A model generated the notes under the pieces. It saw nothing but the letters and a program-made list of their open reading frames with translations. It was not told where the DNA came from and did no database searches. From positions 44,828 through 108,827 of the forward strand of contig JAUCBJ010007674.1 in assembly GCA_032718475.1 (NCBI GenBank): DNA of 64,000 bases. The letters are read 5' to 3'. The stretch comes from Nemertoderma westbladi (lineage: Eukaryota; Xenacoelomorpha; Nemertodermatida; Nemertodermatidae). The position numbers were made by a program, and so were the translations under genes. Below, piece after piece: positions 15,398 to 27,900 of this stretch. Every line of letters begins with the position of its first letter. Within the stretch, counting starts at the first letter, position 1.

Positions 15398-16670
15398 GGT
15401 TACAGACGTTTCGGTCTAAGACGTTTTGGCCTAGGACGTTTCGGCCCAATGAATGGAATACAAGATTTGCTTGTCGGACGTTTTAGCCCAAATATTCACT
15501 TTACTCCCTTAAATAAGCTATTAATAATAAGTTATTCAATATATTTGTTTTGTAGTTGTTACGTTCGTTACTAGAGGAGTTGTCAGTAGGAACTGATCCA
15601 CCTGTTTGAAAGTGAATCTATATTATATTTATAAATAATAACTAATGTAATATTATTATTATTTATTAATACAGTATAAATTTAAACCATACTGTAACTT
15701 AGAACAAAGATAGCATATGCTGACAAATTAACTTTAGTATTATGATGATGGGGTTTCCCCGTAAAAAAAACATACGTATTTTAAAATGTGAGTCAATAAA
15801 TAAAAGTACATCAAATAAAGTACACCGAATTAAAATGATTACTGTAATTTTAATGTTAGACTTAAAAATATAATAGATAAGAAATATTCCATTAAAGGGA
15901 CATTGCTAATAATTATGAGACAGACTGGATGTCATATGGAATGAGATAAAATATATGCGTATTAAATTTACATGAAATATATGCGTATTAAATTTAAATT
16001 TACATGAAATATATAGGTATTAAAAGGGCCAGAGTGGATGTGAAGTGAAATAAAATAATTATGTATTATAAAATCATTATACGTCGTTATCTATGGGTAT
16101 AAATCATCTATTATCCAGACCATCGAGATGATGAGAGTTATTGTTTCAACAGATCATTAAGACATAGCTGCAACACACTGTCCAGCTACAGTACAAGAAT
16201 TATCAGTTGAGTAATGTTTAAATTAATGAAGTATCTCCAAAATATATCGCAGTTATATATAAAATATATATATATTAAGCCCTTCATGGTTCGTGAAATT
16301 GATTCGCTTTGGTAGTACTGTATATTAGCAATGTGGTACTCGAGACCAATACATTTGTTCTGACTTTCATTTTTTCGGCCGCATAACATAATTGATGGCG
16401 AATTGTCTATGGAACCAGAGCACCACATGCAAAATGTTTATTTTATTTCGAAATTAAATAACATTTTCAGAAAATATATTTTATTAAGTGTTTGTATGTT
16501 ATTGTGAAATAATTATAATTTTAATGAATAATTATTATCATATCAAACAAGTTGGCCTTTTCATTCAGTTACAGCCATGGGCCGAAACGTCCGGGCCGAA
16601 TCGGCCGGGCCGAAATGTCCGGGCCGAAACGTCCTGGACCGAAACGTCCTAGGCCGAAACGTCTGTATAC
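15398..16670. mobile_element. Nonautonomous DNA transposon, Mutator-like by TSD length
   Basis: About 1.27 kb bounded by inverted ends that begin TACAGACGTTTCGG on each side (15401 inward, and the reverse complement ending near 16667). The ends are made of several direct copies of a GACGTTTCGGCC-type word: about four on the left (15405-15490) and six on the right (16576-16664). The 11-bp string CTACAAACAAG lies immediately outside both ends (15387-15397 and 16671-16681), as expected for a target-site duplication. An 8-11 bp duplication is typical of Mutator-like elements, which is the only basis for that label. The interior is AT-rich and has no transposase. An 80-codon minus-strand open frame inside looks fortuitous. 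Confidence 0.7.
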
Positions 16671-16681
16671 CTACAAACAAG

Positions 16682-16959
16682 TACCTTTGAAGAACCCTAA
16701 GAATTTATGTGATATTTAATGTGGATGTAACTTTCATACCTGCAAATATTTTTGTTAAGTATAAAAATACTCAATACAGGTTAATTTGTTATTAACCTGT
16801 ATAACGATGTTATTTGGTACATTTTGATCCTTAAAATAGGGATAGTTTCAATGACCTTTTGGCACTCTTACATAGTTTAACGGGTTAAATAAATAATTAA
16901 TGAATTAAATGTAATAATTAATTAACCACACGTAATAATGGATATTCTGCATGATAAAC
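16682..16959. other. AT-rich spacer, no gene seen
   Basis: AT-rich sequence with no open frame or motif that I recognise. Confidence 0.5.
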
Positions 16960-18360
16960 ATCCGGGTCCGACTTCTCCAAAGGTCCGCCTTACTAAACTT
17001 AAATGAGGAACTTTCTGTGCTAGAGGATGTAGATATTACAGGGGTAACTACACAAGGAGACCCTCTAGTGATGTTGACGATCTAGTGATGCAACCCTTCA
17101 AGAGGAGTATATTTCCAGAAAAGTAGCGGTTTGGGAATCGTCGGTACTAACACTTTCCAAAGCTTCCACGAACCAACCTCAGGCTGCATATGCAGCTTTC
17201 ACCAGGAGTTTGTAAGGTGAATGGGACTATTTACAGAGGGTTGTTCCGGTTGGATCTGGGGATTCCACTGCACTATATGCACCTCTAGAGAAAGTAATTT
17301 CCGCTACGTTCATCCCTTCTGTCCTTGGTAGCCCTATGTCAACCTCAGAGCGAGAACTTTTTGAGTTACCTGTGCGTTTCGGCGGTTTGGCCATTCGGAA
17401 TCCAAGTGACACAGCGACACTATCATGTACTGCTTCCCGTGAGGGAACTGCAGTAGCAGTTGCAGCAATTAAAGGGATCCGTGATTACTCAGAACCAGAT
17501 CATTTAAGCTGCCTGAAGGAAGCCCAGTACAATCTTCGGTACCAGAAGAAAGATAAGGTTGAGGCAGTGCTTGGAATTGTAACTGCAGGCTTCACACCAG
17601 ACAGAGTGAGAACGATTGAACGTGCTTCTTCCGAACAGGCTTCTGGTTGGCTAAAGGTAGCTCCAGTGGCGCGCCACCAATTCGATTTGTCTGCTAATGA
17701 GTAGGTATGGACGACCTCTGGTTAATAGCCCATCGAAATGCAATGGTTGTGGCGAAGGTTTTAGTACAACCCACGCGTTTGACTGTAAGAAGGGGGTTTA
17801 GTGGCTCTGCGTCACAACGAGGTCAGGGATACCCAGGATGCACTCTTTAGTTTAGCTTTCCCTGAATCTTGCATATCACGGGAACCTGTAATCCGGGAGG
17901 TCAACGAGGAAAGTGGTGTGGAGGGTTTGCGCGCTGACCTCTCAGTGAGGGGTTTCTGGCAGCCACAGAGGCGGGCATTGTTCGATGTTCGGGTCGTTGA
18001 CCCTGATGCCCCCTCATATGCTAGCCTGTAGCCTCTATACTACTAGACGCGGAAACTCAGAAGAAAAACAAGTACCATGATGCATTTGCTCTCCGGCAAG
18101 CAGACTTCACCCCGCTGGTTGCTACATTGGACGGTGTACTCGCTCCTGAGTACTCAATGACGGTGAGGAGGCTGATAGAGAGACTGGCTACCAAATTGGC
18201 GAAGCCATATAGCTGTATCATGGGGTGGGTGAGGGCGCGGCTTTCGTTTGGTATCTTAAGGGCGACGTGTGCCTGCTTCATGTCATCACGCACCAAGTGG
18301 AGGTGTGTGGGAGTTGAGGATGGCGCTGCGATTCCTTTGGGTATCTAAGGAGACCCCGAT
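16960..18360 (+). pseudogene. 3' end of an R2-like (restriction-endonuclease-type) LINE, decayed
   Basis: Broken pieces of one long protein. 17336-17704 encodes the post-RT region with the ELFELPVRFGGLAIRNP block. 17698-17797, in another frame, carries RYGRPL and a CCHC knuckle (C-x2-C-x7-H-x3-C within CNGCGEGFSTTHAFDC). 17801-18031 carries RHNEVRD and the ADLSVRGFW ... FDVRVVDP segment. 18051-18348 carries KKNKYHDAF and the C-terminal helices, ending in TAA. A CCHC motif followed by a (P/A)D...D-x-x and KY pattern is what restriction-like endonuclease LINEs (R2/R4/Hero/NeSL group) carry after the RT. That assignment is from family knowledge and was not searched. Upstream, 17100-17335 still reads as the preceding helical segment but with stops. 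At least two frame changes (near 17700 and 17795) and a stop at 18031 make it non-functional. The RT domain itself is not present. Confidence 0.72.
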
Positions 18361-18707
18361 GAGTGCTGACGAGACAGCATAGTAACTGTAGAGAACGACT
18401 TGGATCCCATGTAACACAACATAACTGTAATTATCATCTTGTGCTTCGATATTTAATTATATTATAAATTAATATGAATGTTTGTTGGTTTTGTTTAACT
18501 CTACTAATATGTTTGGATGTCATTTATTGAGAATATTATATTTATAATATATAATATACTGTATAACGTAATAATTAATAAATTAAATGTAATAATTAAG
18601 TTAGTTAGTTGATTGAGTTGAATTGTAAGAATTTATTTTATCTAAGACAAATTAAGGTACTAAAACTTCTTAATTATAATTAATTAATCAAAATGAGTTA
18701 TCATTTC
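18361..18707. other. AT-rich 3' flank of the Ig gene
   Basis: No gene. If translation of the Ig gene stops at 18708, this is its 3' untranslated region on the minus strand. A minus-strand AATAAA lies near 18629-18634 and could be its poly(A) signal; this is inference only. Confidence 0.4.
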
Positions 18708-18918
18708 TCATCCGAACTCACTCATAGAAGCGACTGCAGTTGGAGAATTTGGATGTGACACGCCATCTACCGACAGATCACAGCAAGTAATATGTACCCC
18801 AGCCGTATTAACGGACTTCACCGAGAACTGAGAATCGTCGTGATTGGTTACTCTGGATATCATCAATGTGCAGACACCGTTATCGTCACAGGATAGAAAA
18901 TAATGAGGGTCGCCCTCC
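18708..18918 (-). CDS. Ig gene exon: second half of last Ig domain, probable C-terminus
   Basis: The acceptor TTCCACAG precedes 18918. In phase 2 the exon reads REGDPHYFLSCDDNG, then CTLMISRVTNHDDSQFSVKS, then NTAGVHITCCDLSV: the E-F-G strands of an I-set domain, with F-S-V where Y-x-C is usual. The frame then runs to TGA at 18708-18710. A strong alternative donor (ATGA/GTGAGT, 18716-18721) lies 5 nt before the stop, so the exon could instead be spliced onward. Confidence 0.7.
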
Positions 18919-21900
18919 CTGTGGAACGCAGTTAAAGAAATACAATTAATTTTTGTCCAAAAAAGGGAAAAGCGATGAGAAAAAAATTCAGAAATAAAGA
19001 CGTTGTATTAAAATATATTTTCTTACTTCTAAAGTCGAATTCCCTTTTTCATATTCAAAATTCAACTCAAATTCAAGTAAAAATTAATCCAATAATTTTA
19101 ATTGAAGGCATCTTACCTTAGAGGAATTCCGTCCTTGCACCAGGTAATCTGGGGTTTGGGGTAACCGTGTACCGTGCAGCCCAACTGCACTGTGTCTCCA
19201 GTCTGTGACGTCACGAAAGTTAAAGGCCTAGGGAATCTTGGAGGCCGCATTCGGCCTTTACCTTTACCACCTACAGATATAAAAACAGAAAATTCGAAGT
19301 AAAATCATCAAATTGTATAGGAAAGCTTAACTCTAAAGTCTAGACGTGCCCATTCTGTACCGGTTCGGTACTTACCAATAACCGAAAGATAAGCAGATGA
19401 TTTGGCTATCCCGTATACGTTAATGGCCTCCATGGTATATTCAGCTTCGTCGCTATGGAACACACGGCCTATGATCAGTCGAACAAAGCCGTCAGCCTCC
19501 TGGCTAAGATAAAGGTCGGAGCCGGAATCCACTTTCTATGGGTGAAAAAATAAAGAGATTTTAATAGCAATAAACTATTGGAATACATTATTTCTTTAGT
19601 TGTGGTGGGATGTGTCAGATATAAGGTTATATTGGCTACAACTCACCACTCCATCTTTGACTCAGGTTATCTTGGCCACAACTCACCACTCCATCTTTGA
19701 CTCAGGTTATCTTGGCCACAACTCACCACTCCATCTTTGACCCAGGTTATCTTGGCCACAACTCACCACTCCATCTTTGACCCAGGTTATCTTGGCCACA
19801 ACCCACCACACCACCTTTGACCCAGGTTATCTTGGCCACAACTCACAACTCCATCTTTGACCCAGGTTATCTTGGCCACTACTCACCACTCCCTCTTTGA
19901 CCCAGGTTACCTTGGCCACAACTTACCACTCCCTCTTTGACCCAGGTTATCTTGGCCACAACTCACCACTCCATCTTTGACCCAGGTTATCTTGGCCACA
20001 ACTCACCACACCCTCTTTGACCCAGGTTATCTTGGCCACAACTCACCACTCCATCTTTGACCCAGGTTATCTTGGCCACAACTCACCACTCCATCTTTGA
20101 CCCAGGTTATCTTGGCCACAACTCACCACTCCATCTTTGATCCAGGTTATCTTGGCCACAACTCACCACTCCATCTTTGACCCAGGTTATCTTGGCCACA
20201 ACTCACCACTCCATCTTTGACCCAGGTTATCTTGGCCACAACTCACAACTCCATCTTTGACCCAGGTTATCTTGGCCACAACTCACCACTCCCTCTTTGA
20301 CCCAGGTTATCTTGGCCACAACTCACCACTCCATCTTTAACCCAGGTTATCTTGGCCACAACTCACCACTCCATCTTTGACCCAGGTTATCTTGGCCACA
20401 ACCCACCACACCATCTTGGAACCAGGTTATCTTGGCCATAACTCACCACTCCATCTTTGACCCAGGTTATCTTGGCCACAACTCACAACTCCATCTTTGA
20501 CCCAGGTTATCTTGGTCACAACTCACCACTCCATCTTTGACCCAGGTTATCTTGGCCACAACTCACCACTCCATCTTTGACCCAGGTTATCTTGGCCACA
20601 ACTCACCACTCCATCTTTGACCCAGGTTATCTTGGCCACAACCCACCACACCATCTTGGAACCAGGTTATCTTGGCCATAACTCACCACTCCATCTTTGA
20701 CCCAGGTTATCTTGGCCACAACTCACAACTCCATCTTTGACCCAGGTTATCTTGGCCACAACTCACCACTCCATCTTTGACCCAGGTTATCTTGGCCACA
20801 ACTCACCACTCCATCTTTGACCCAGGTTATCTTGGCCACAACTCACCACTCCATCTTTGACCCAGGTTACCTTGGCCACAACTCACCACTCCATCTTTGA
20901 CCCAGGTTATCTTGGCCACAACTCACCACTCCCTCTTTGACCCAGGTTATCTTGGCCACAACTCACCACTCCATCTTTGACCCAGGTTATCTTGGCCACA
21001 ACTCACCACTCCCTCTTTGACCCAGGTTATCTTGGCCACAACTCACCACTCCCTCTTTGACCCAAGTTATCTTGGCCACAACTCACCACTCCCTCTTTGA
21101 CCCAGGTTATCTTGGCCACAACTCACCACTCCCTCTTTGACCCAGGTTATCTTGGCCACAACTCACCACTCCCTCTTTGACCCAGGTTACCTTGGCCACA
21201 ACTCACCACTCCATCTTTGACCCAGGTTATCTTGGCCACAACTCACCACTCCCTCTTTGACCCAGGTTATCTTGGCCACAACTCACCACTCCCTCTTTGA
21301 CCCAGGTTATCTTGGCCACAACTCACCACTCCATCTTTGACCCAGGTTATCTTGGCCACAACTCACCACTCCCTCTTTGACCCAGGTTATCTTGGCCACA
21401 ACTCACCACTCCATCTTTGATCCAGGTTATCTTGGCCACAACAACTCACCACTCCCTCTTTGACCCAGGTTATCTTGGCCACAACTCACCACTCCATCTT
21501 TGACCCAGGTTATCTTGGCCACAACTCACCACTCCATCTTTGACCCAGGTTATCTTAGCCACAACCCACCACTGCATTTTTGACCCAGGTTATCTTAGCC
21601 ACAACTCACCACGCCATCTTTGGCCTAGGTTATCTTGGCCACAACTCACCACTCCATCTTTGATCCAGGTTATCTTTGGCATTGGGTTACCGACAACTCT
21701 GGCGAGGAACTGAATAGAGCTGCCGTCCAATACTTCCACTGGGTTTAGCGGCTCAATGACAACGGGAGACCAAGGTGGGTCAGCCTCCTCGAAGGCGGAT
21801 TCAGCAGACGGGTCGTCCAACGTAATGGTCCGTCGACGCCTCTTCCTATTGGTAGATGGTTTCTTAGCAACGCCACCAACTGTAAGAAAGGATGAAAACT

Positions 21901-24900
21901 TTTTACAATGAATTGTAAATGTAGGCAGCAAAACGAAAAACTAAACAACAAATAAATAATTAAATATCGCATGGGTCTGTGTATCATCTCTCGTCGTAAA
22001 AATTAACTATTTTTGCCATTTCAAATAACCTAAAAAGTTAAACTTTAGACATTTCACTTCCCATGTTTCTTCGGATTTTAATAACATAACAAAATTTACG
22101 GAAAAATCTGTTTCATAGTAAGAAAGAAATAAAAAAATAAAAAATATCTATTGGAAACCTTCCTTACCCTCAACATCCAAGTCCGCAGTGTAACTTAGCG
22201 ACCCTTGGGAATTAGAAGCAAGACAGCAATATTCAGCATCATCTTCTACGGTAACACTGTCTACAGTTAGAATGTAATTATCTTTGTCTGGCTCCTCCAC
22301 CACAGTAAACCTGTAAGGTAACAATGTCTACAGTTAGAATGTAATTATCTTTGTCTGGCTCCTCCACCACAGTAAACCTGTAAGGTAACACTGTCTACAG
22401 TTAGAATGTAATTATCTTTGTCTGGCTCCTCCACCACAGTAAACCTGTAAGGTAACAATGTCTACAGTTAGAATGTAATTATCTTTGTCTGGCTCCTCCA
22501 CCACAGTAAACCTGTAAGGTAACAATGTCTACAGTTAGAATGTAATTATCTTTGTCTGGCTCCTCCACCACAGTAAACCTGTAAGGTAACACTGTCTACA
22601 GTTAGAATGTAATTATCTTTGTCTGGCTCCTCCACCACAGTAAACCTGTAAGGTAACACTGTCTACAGTTAGAATGTAATTATCTTTGTCTGGCTCCTCC
22701 ACCACAGTAAACCTGTAAGGTAACACTGTCTACAGTTAGAATGTAATTATCTTTGTCTGGCTCCTCCACCACAGTAAACCTGTAAGGTAACACTGTCTAC
22801 AGTTAGAATGTAATTATCTTTGTCTGGCTCCTCCACCACAGTAAACCTGTAAGGTAACACTGTCTACAGTTAGAATGTAATTATCTTTGTCTGGCTCCTC
22901 CACCACAGTAAACCTGTAAGGTAACACTGTCTACAGTTAGAATGTAATTATCTTTGTCTGGCTCCTCCACCACAGTAAACCTGTAAGGTAACACTGTCTA
23001 CAGTTAGAATGTAATTATCTTTGTCTGGCTCCTCCACCACAGTAAACCTGTAAGGTAACACTGTCTACAGTTAGAATGTAATTATCTTTGTCTGGCTCCC
23101 CCACCACAGTAAACCTGTAAGGTAACACTGTCTACAGTTAGAATGTAATTATCTTTGTCTGGCTCCTCCACCACAGTAAACCTGTAAGGTAACACTGTCT
23201 ACAGTTAGAATGTAATTATCTTTGTCTGGCTCCTCCACCACAGTAAACCTGTAAGGTAACACTGTCTACAGTTAGAATGTAATTATCTTTGTCTGGCTCC
23301 TCCTCCACAGTAAACCTGTAAGGTAACACTGTCTACAGTTAGAATGTAATTATCTTTGTCTGGCTCCTCCACCACAGTAAACCTGTAAGGTAACACTGTC
23401 TACAGTTAGAATGTAATTATCTTTGTCTGGCTCCTCCACCACAGTAAACCTGTAAGGTAACACTGTCTACAGTTAGAATGTAATTATCTTTGTCTGGCTC
23501 CTCCACCACAGTAAACCTGTAAGGTAACACTGTCTACAGTTAGAATGTAATTATCTTTGTCTGGCTCCTCCACCACAGTAAACCTGTAAGGTAACACTGT
23601 CTACAGTTAGAATGTAATTATCTTTGTCTGGCTCCTCCACCACAGTAAACCTGTAAGGTAACACTGTCTACAGTTAGAATGTAATTATCTTTGTCTGGCT
23701 CCTCCACCACTAGGCCCTGATCACGCATGAGTTTTGAACTTTCAACTTCCATCTTTCAAACATATGAGTGTTAAAACATCTCCATAGGCTACAATGTGTT
23801 CTACATTTTGATTGAGAGTTTAATAATTGAAAGGTAAAAATATATCTTATTCTTTAAAATGTATTGTAGCAGATACCTTGAGTCCGATGGATTAATAGGC
23901 GAGTCATCTTTGAACCAAGACACCGTCGGTGTGGGGATTCCAGTAATTACAGCCTTGAAACTGATAGATTTACCGGGAGCTGTATACTGACTGGTGGGTA
24001 CAAATAGGAACCGTGGAGGTTGTAGGTCGCTGGGGGTTATTTCGGACGCTACAAAGTTAAACGTAAGGCATATCAGTCATATAGGCCTATGGAACTATTT
24101 ACTTTATTTTATAGGTAAATTAAATAAATAAATTGGTTTTAAAGATGCACCACCAATTTCTCACCAATCAGTTCACTTACAAGCAAATGATAGTTCAGCT
24201 GAGCAACTTGATTGTCCGGTTGTGTTCGTAGCTCTACATTCGTATTCGCCAACGTCAGACTGTTTCACCGACGATATAATTAGACCACAGGCTCCCTCCG
24301 AATCGTAATATGTGTCGACACCACGCCGGTTTCTTATCTATAGAGAAGTAAGAAATATTAATTAATATAATTAACTCATTAACAATTAAATAAACAACTT
24401 TCACTGTGTACTAAATTAAGGAGTGAAGATCGGCACTTACTACTAGGATCGGCATGCTGCATTGCAGCTGCATTTTTAAGAATGCTGTGCCGGCTTGTCA
24501 ACAAAATTGCACCGCCACAACTCCCTATCACCCATGACATTTGCTAGATCATCCGCATCTTTAAGGCCAGTGTCCTTTAAGATGCGTCTCAAGAAAGTCA
24601 TGGGCTGTCCACCATGCTTATTCACTCCATGAGGCTGCCAAAGTACAAGATTATGCACTGGCTGGTCCTCACGGCGAAAGCAATGTCCTGCAAAGCGGAG
24701 GCGATTTTGTTCTAGTGTCAAGCTTGGGGGAACCAATGAGACACCTCCAATGTTATATAGTGTCTGGTTGGAGATGTGTGCATTGTACTTGACACAATGA
24801 ACCCGGCGTAGCATTCTTGTGAATGTGCCATCCAGAGATTTGGTGTCCTCAGCAGTTAGAGCCCAGCATGGACTCCCGTAGAGGAGTACTGGAACTACTG

Positions 24901-27900
24901 CTGCTCTAAATAATCGGACCTTAAGTTTCCGATTAATTCTCGGTGACTTCCAAATCCCGGAAAGCCTATTCACGGCTGCCCATGCCTTTCCCTTACGTAT
25001 TCGAAGGTCCTCACCTGACTTCCGGATCCATGATCCCAGGTAACAGAAGTCGTCCACATGCTCAAGCATACCATCCTTTGAGCTTATGCTCATCCGATCA
25101 GAGACTTGCTGAGGACTTTCAAAGTTAACGGTCAGAATTTTGGTCTTTCTGGAGTTAATAAAAAGACCAACACTAGAAGCAGCATGTTCTAATGAGCTGA
25201 GGAATCGTTGGGCTCCCTCTAATGATTCTGAGAGTACTCCTAAGTCATCAGCAAAGTCTAGATCAGTTAGGTACTTGGCAGGATTTCCTCGACTTCTGGA
25301 GCCAGTAGGTGGAGTTATCATCACCCCATCATCATTATGATGATCTAAGGACATGCGTAGAACATAGTCAACCACAATAATGAACAAGAATGGTGCAAGT
25401 GTGTCTCCTTGGAGGACGCCCCATAACACTTCAAATGGTTCTGTGTCACCGTCAACAGTAGACACAAATGTTGTCGAACCATCGTATACTGATCTGATTG
25501 CTGCAATAATTTCATCAGGAATCCCATATAATGAAAGTATGCTGAACATACGTGAGCGAGAGACTGAATCAAAGGCCTTCAAGAAGTCAACAAAGATAAC
25601 AGCCAGATGCCTGTCTTTCTTTTTTGATAATTCTTCAATTATCCTTCTAAGTGCCAAAATGGGCTCCATGGTCCCACGACCTTTACGGAACCCATTCTGA
25701 TTTCCACGGAGCAGTCTCTCAATGGGATCCCTGATGCGATTTAATAGAATCCTATTGTATAGCTTTGCAGCAATCGAGATCAATGAGATTCCCCGAAAAG
25801 AACCATAGTGTTAGGTTGCCCTTCTTGGGAACTGGCACCAACTTATTTGTTTTCATTTCTTGTGGGACTCTTGTTGTTCGGTACATGTCTACTATGATGG
25901 GATAGATGAGCTTTAAACACTCGGGTATTTTAAAGACCTCAGGGGGAACACCATCTACTCCACTGGCACGATTGGTCTTAACCCTATTAGTACCGGGCTA
26001 TAAAATGTTGTACAAATACCCCAAATGACACCCCCCCCCCCCCCCCCCCCCTAAAATCTACAAATATTTACGAAAACGTCTGATTTTTTGTTTGTACGTA
26101 GGTATCACTTGTCTGGATCCGACCGAAAAAAAAACTTTTCGAAAAAATGTACTGGGGTGGTTATATTGCAGCACCAAAATTACAAGTAGTGCACAATTTT
26201 CACCAAATTTGAAAGTTACATTTTCGGCTAATTATTTTTCAATACAGGTTTTCTGGGGTGCAAAATACATTGGAAAATATTACAAAATGATATGATTACA
26301 GTACTATAAATAGCTGTTTAGTCCGCTCTGCGTAGGAAAAAAATGAAAAAAACAAGTAACCAGCACTTTTCAGTTAGAAAACAAAATTTTTAATTCACTT
26401 ATACGATGCTATAAATTCACATTTTCAGGTTTTCAAGTTTTCAGGTTTTTTTGTTTGCACCCACATCCGAAAAATACAAGTTTGAGATGTCTAGTTCGAT
26501 AATTATATATTCCATTGAATTCAGAACAGCCATAAACCTCTAAAACGCAAGAAATAAATTGTCACAAGCAATTTTATCTATTGAATGGATTTTCAAAAAT
26601 TCGTGCTAGCACCAAAAATTGCACACAGCACCGAAAAATACAAGTTTGATACGCTTGGTGCAACTCGTATATATTTCAACGAATCCAGAAACCCAAAAAA
26701 CCCCAATTGCGTAAAAAACAAGTTTCAAACGACCAATTTACAAAATTGACTTATTTCAAAATTTGGTGCCCGCACCAAAATTTGGCACCCACCGAAAAAA
26801 ACAAGTATGAAATTTCTAAATCAATTTATATGAATTCCATCAAATTTCTAACACCAAAAAACCGGCGTAAATAAAAAATAGAGATGTTACAATTCATATT
26901 TAATGAAATGTAATTTTCAAAAAACGTCTCAAAAAAAGTGCCAAAAGTAGGGTTAACAAATGGTGCTATAACTCGAAAACCACCCAATATTTTTGAAAAC
27001 GGTTTTCACTACTAGGAAGACAATAGATTTTTAGGAAAAGTCATAAAATGTAAGATTCCCAACTGCATTTGTTTCAGAATTATAATAAAAAAACCACGGG
27101 GGGGGGGGGGGGTCATATTGACCCCCCCCCCCGGGTTTAATAGGGTTAATGCTCTTTGCAGCAGCCTTCACTTCTGCAAAGGAGATATCGCCAATGGGAA
27201 TATCTGGGAGTACAGACTCAGACACTTTTACTTCTATAAAGTTATCAGGCAATACCCTGTCATTATTGAGGAGCTTTTCAAAGTGGGCTTTCCAACCATT
27301 GAGACGATCGGCTGGTGATTCAGCCTTAACCTTGGTGGTTGGTTGGCTTTTCCGCCCAGTAAGCAGATTGATCGATTTCCATGCCTGGGATGATTGCCTG
27401 CTGTCGTTAGCATCATTGATGGCATCAACCTGTTGGTTTATTAGCTCCTGTAGATTAGCAGAGTACTGCCTGTTCAGGGACCTAGATGCAGCCTTAACTG
27501 CATTCTTGGCCGCTGTAGTCTGTTTGAGTCGGGACTCTTTCTGCGCCTTATGAAGGTCAATTAATGAGTGAAGATCGGCACCGGCAAACAGATAATATAA
27601 AATTATATAGTTGTTCTAGAGACATAAAGATTACCGGTAATTCAGAACGACAGTCCAAATTTAAAAGATTTCAGAAGTTTTTAAATTCCACGCCAATACA
27701 AAAATACTTTATTTACTTCACTATTTTTTTTTATGAGAAAACCTTACGAATTGCGAGGCGACTTTATTGCATTGGGTCTCACCTGTTTACCATTTTTGAA
27801 CCATTCTATCTTGGCAGCCGGGACGCTTTCCACCCTGGTAACGAAATGAACCAGAGCACCCTCCTTGGGTGCGACTATGGGGGTTAACGAGTCCACAAAC

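Noticed and set aside
21590-21987. Extended Ig open frames reading into the 40-bp array and into the upstream intron
   Set aside because: The tail after KDGV and the sequence before the TTTCTTACAG acceptor are intronic readings. The phase of neighbouring exons fixes the exon at 21650-21879.
25140-25700. Plus-strand open frames over the LINE
   Set aside because: Antisense shadows of the minus-strand RT open frame.
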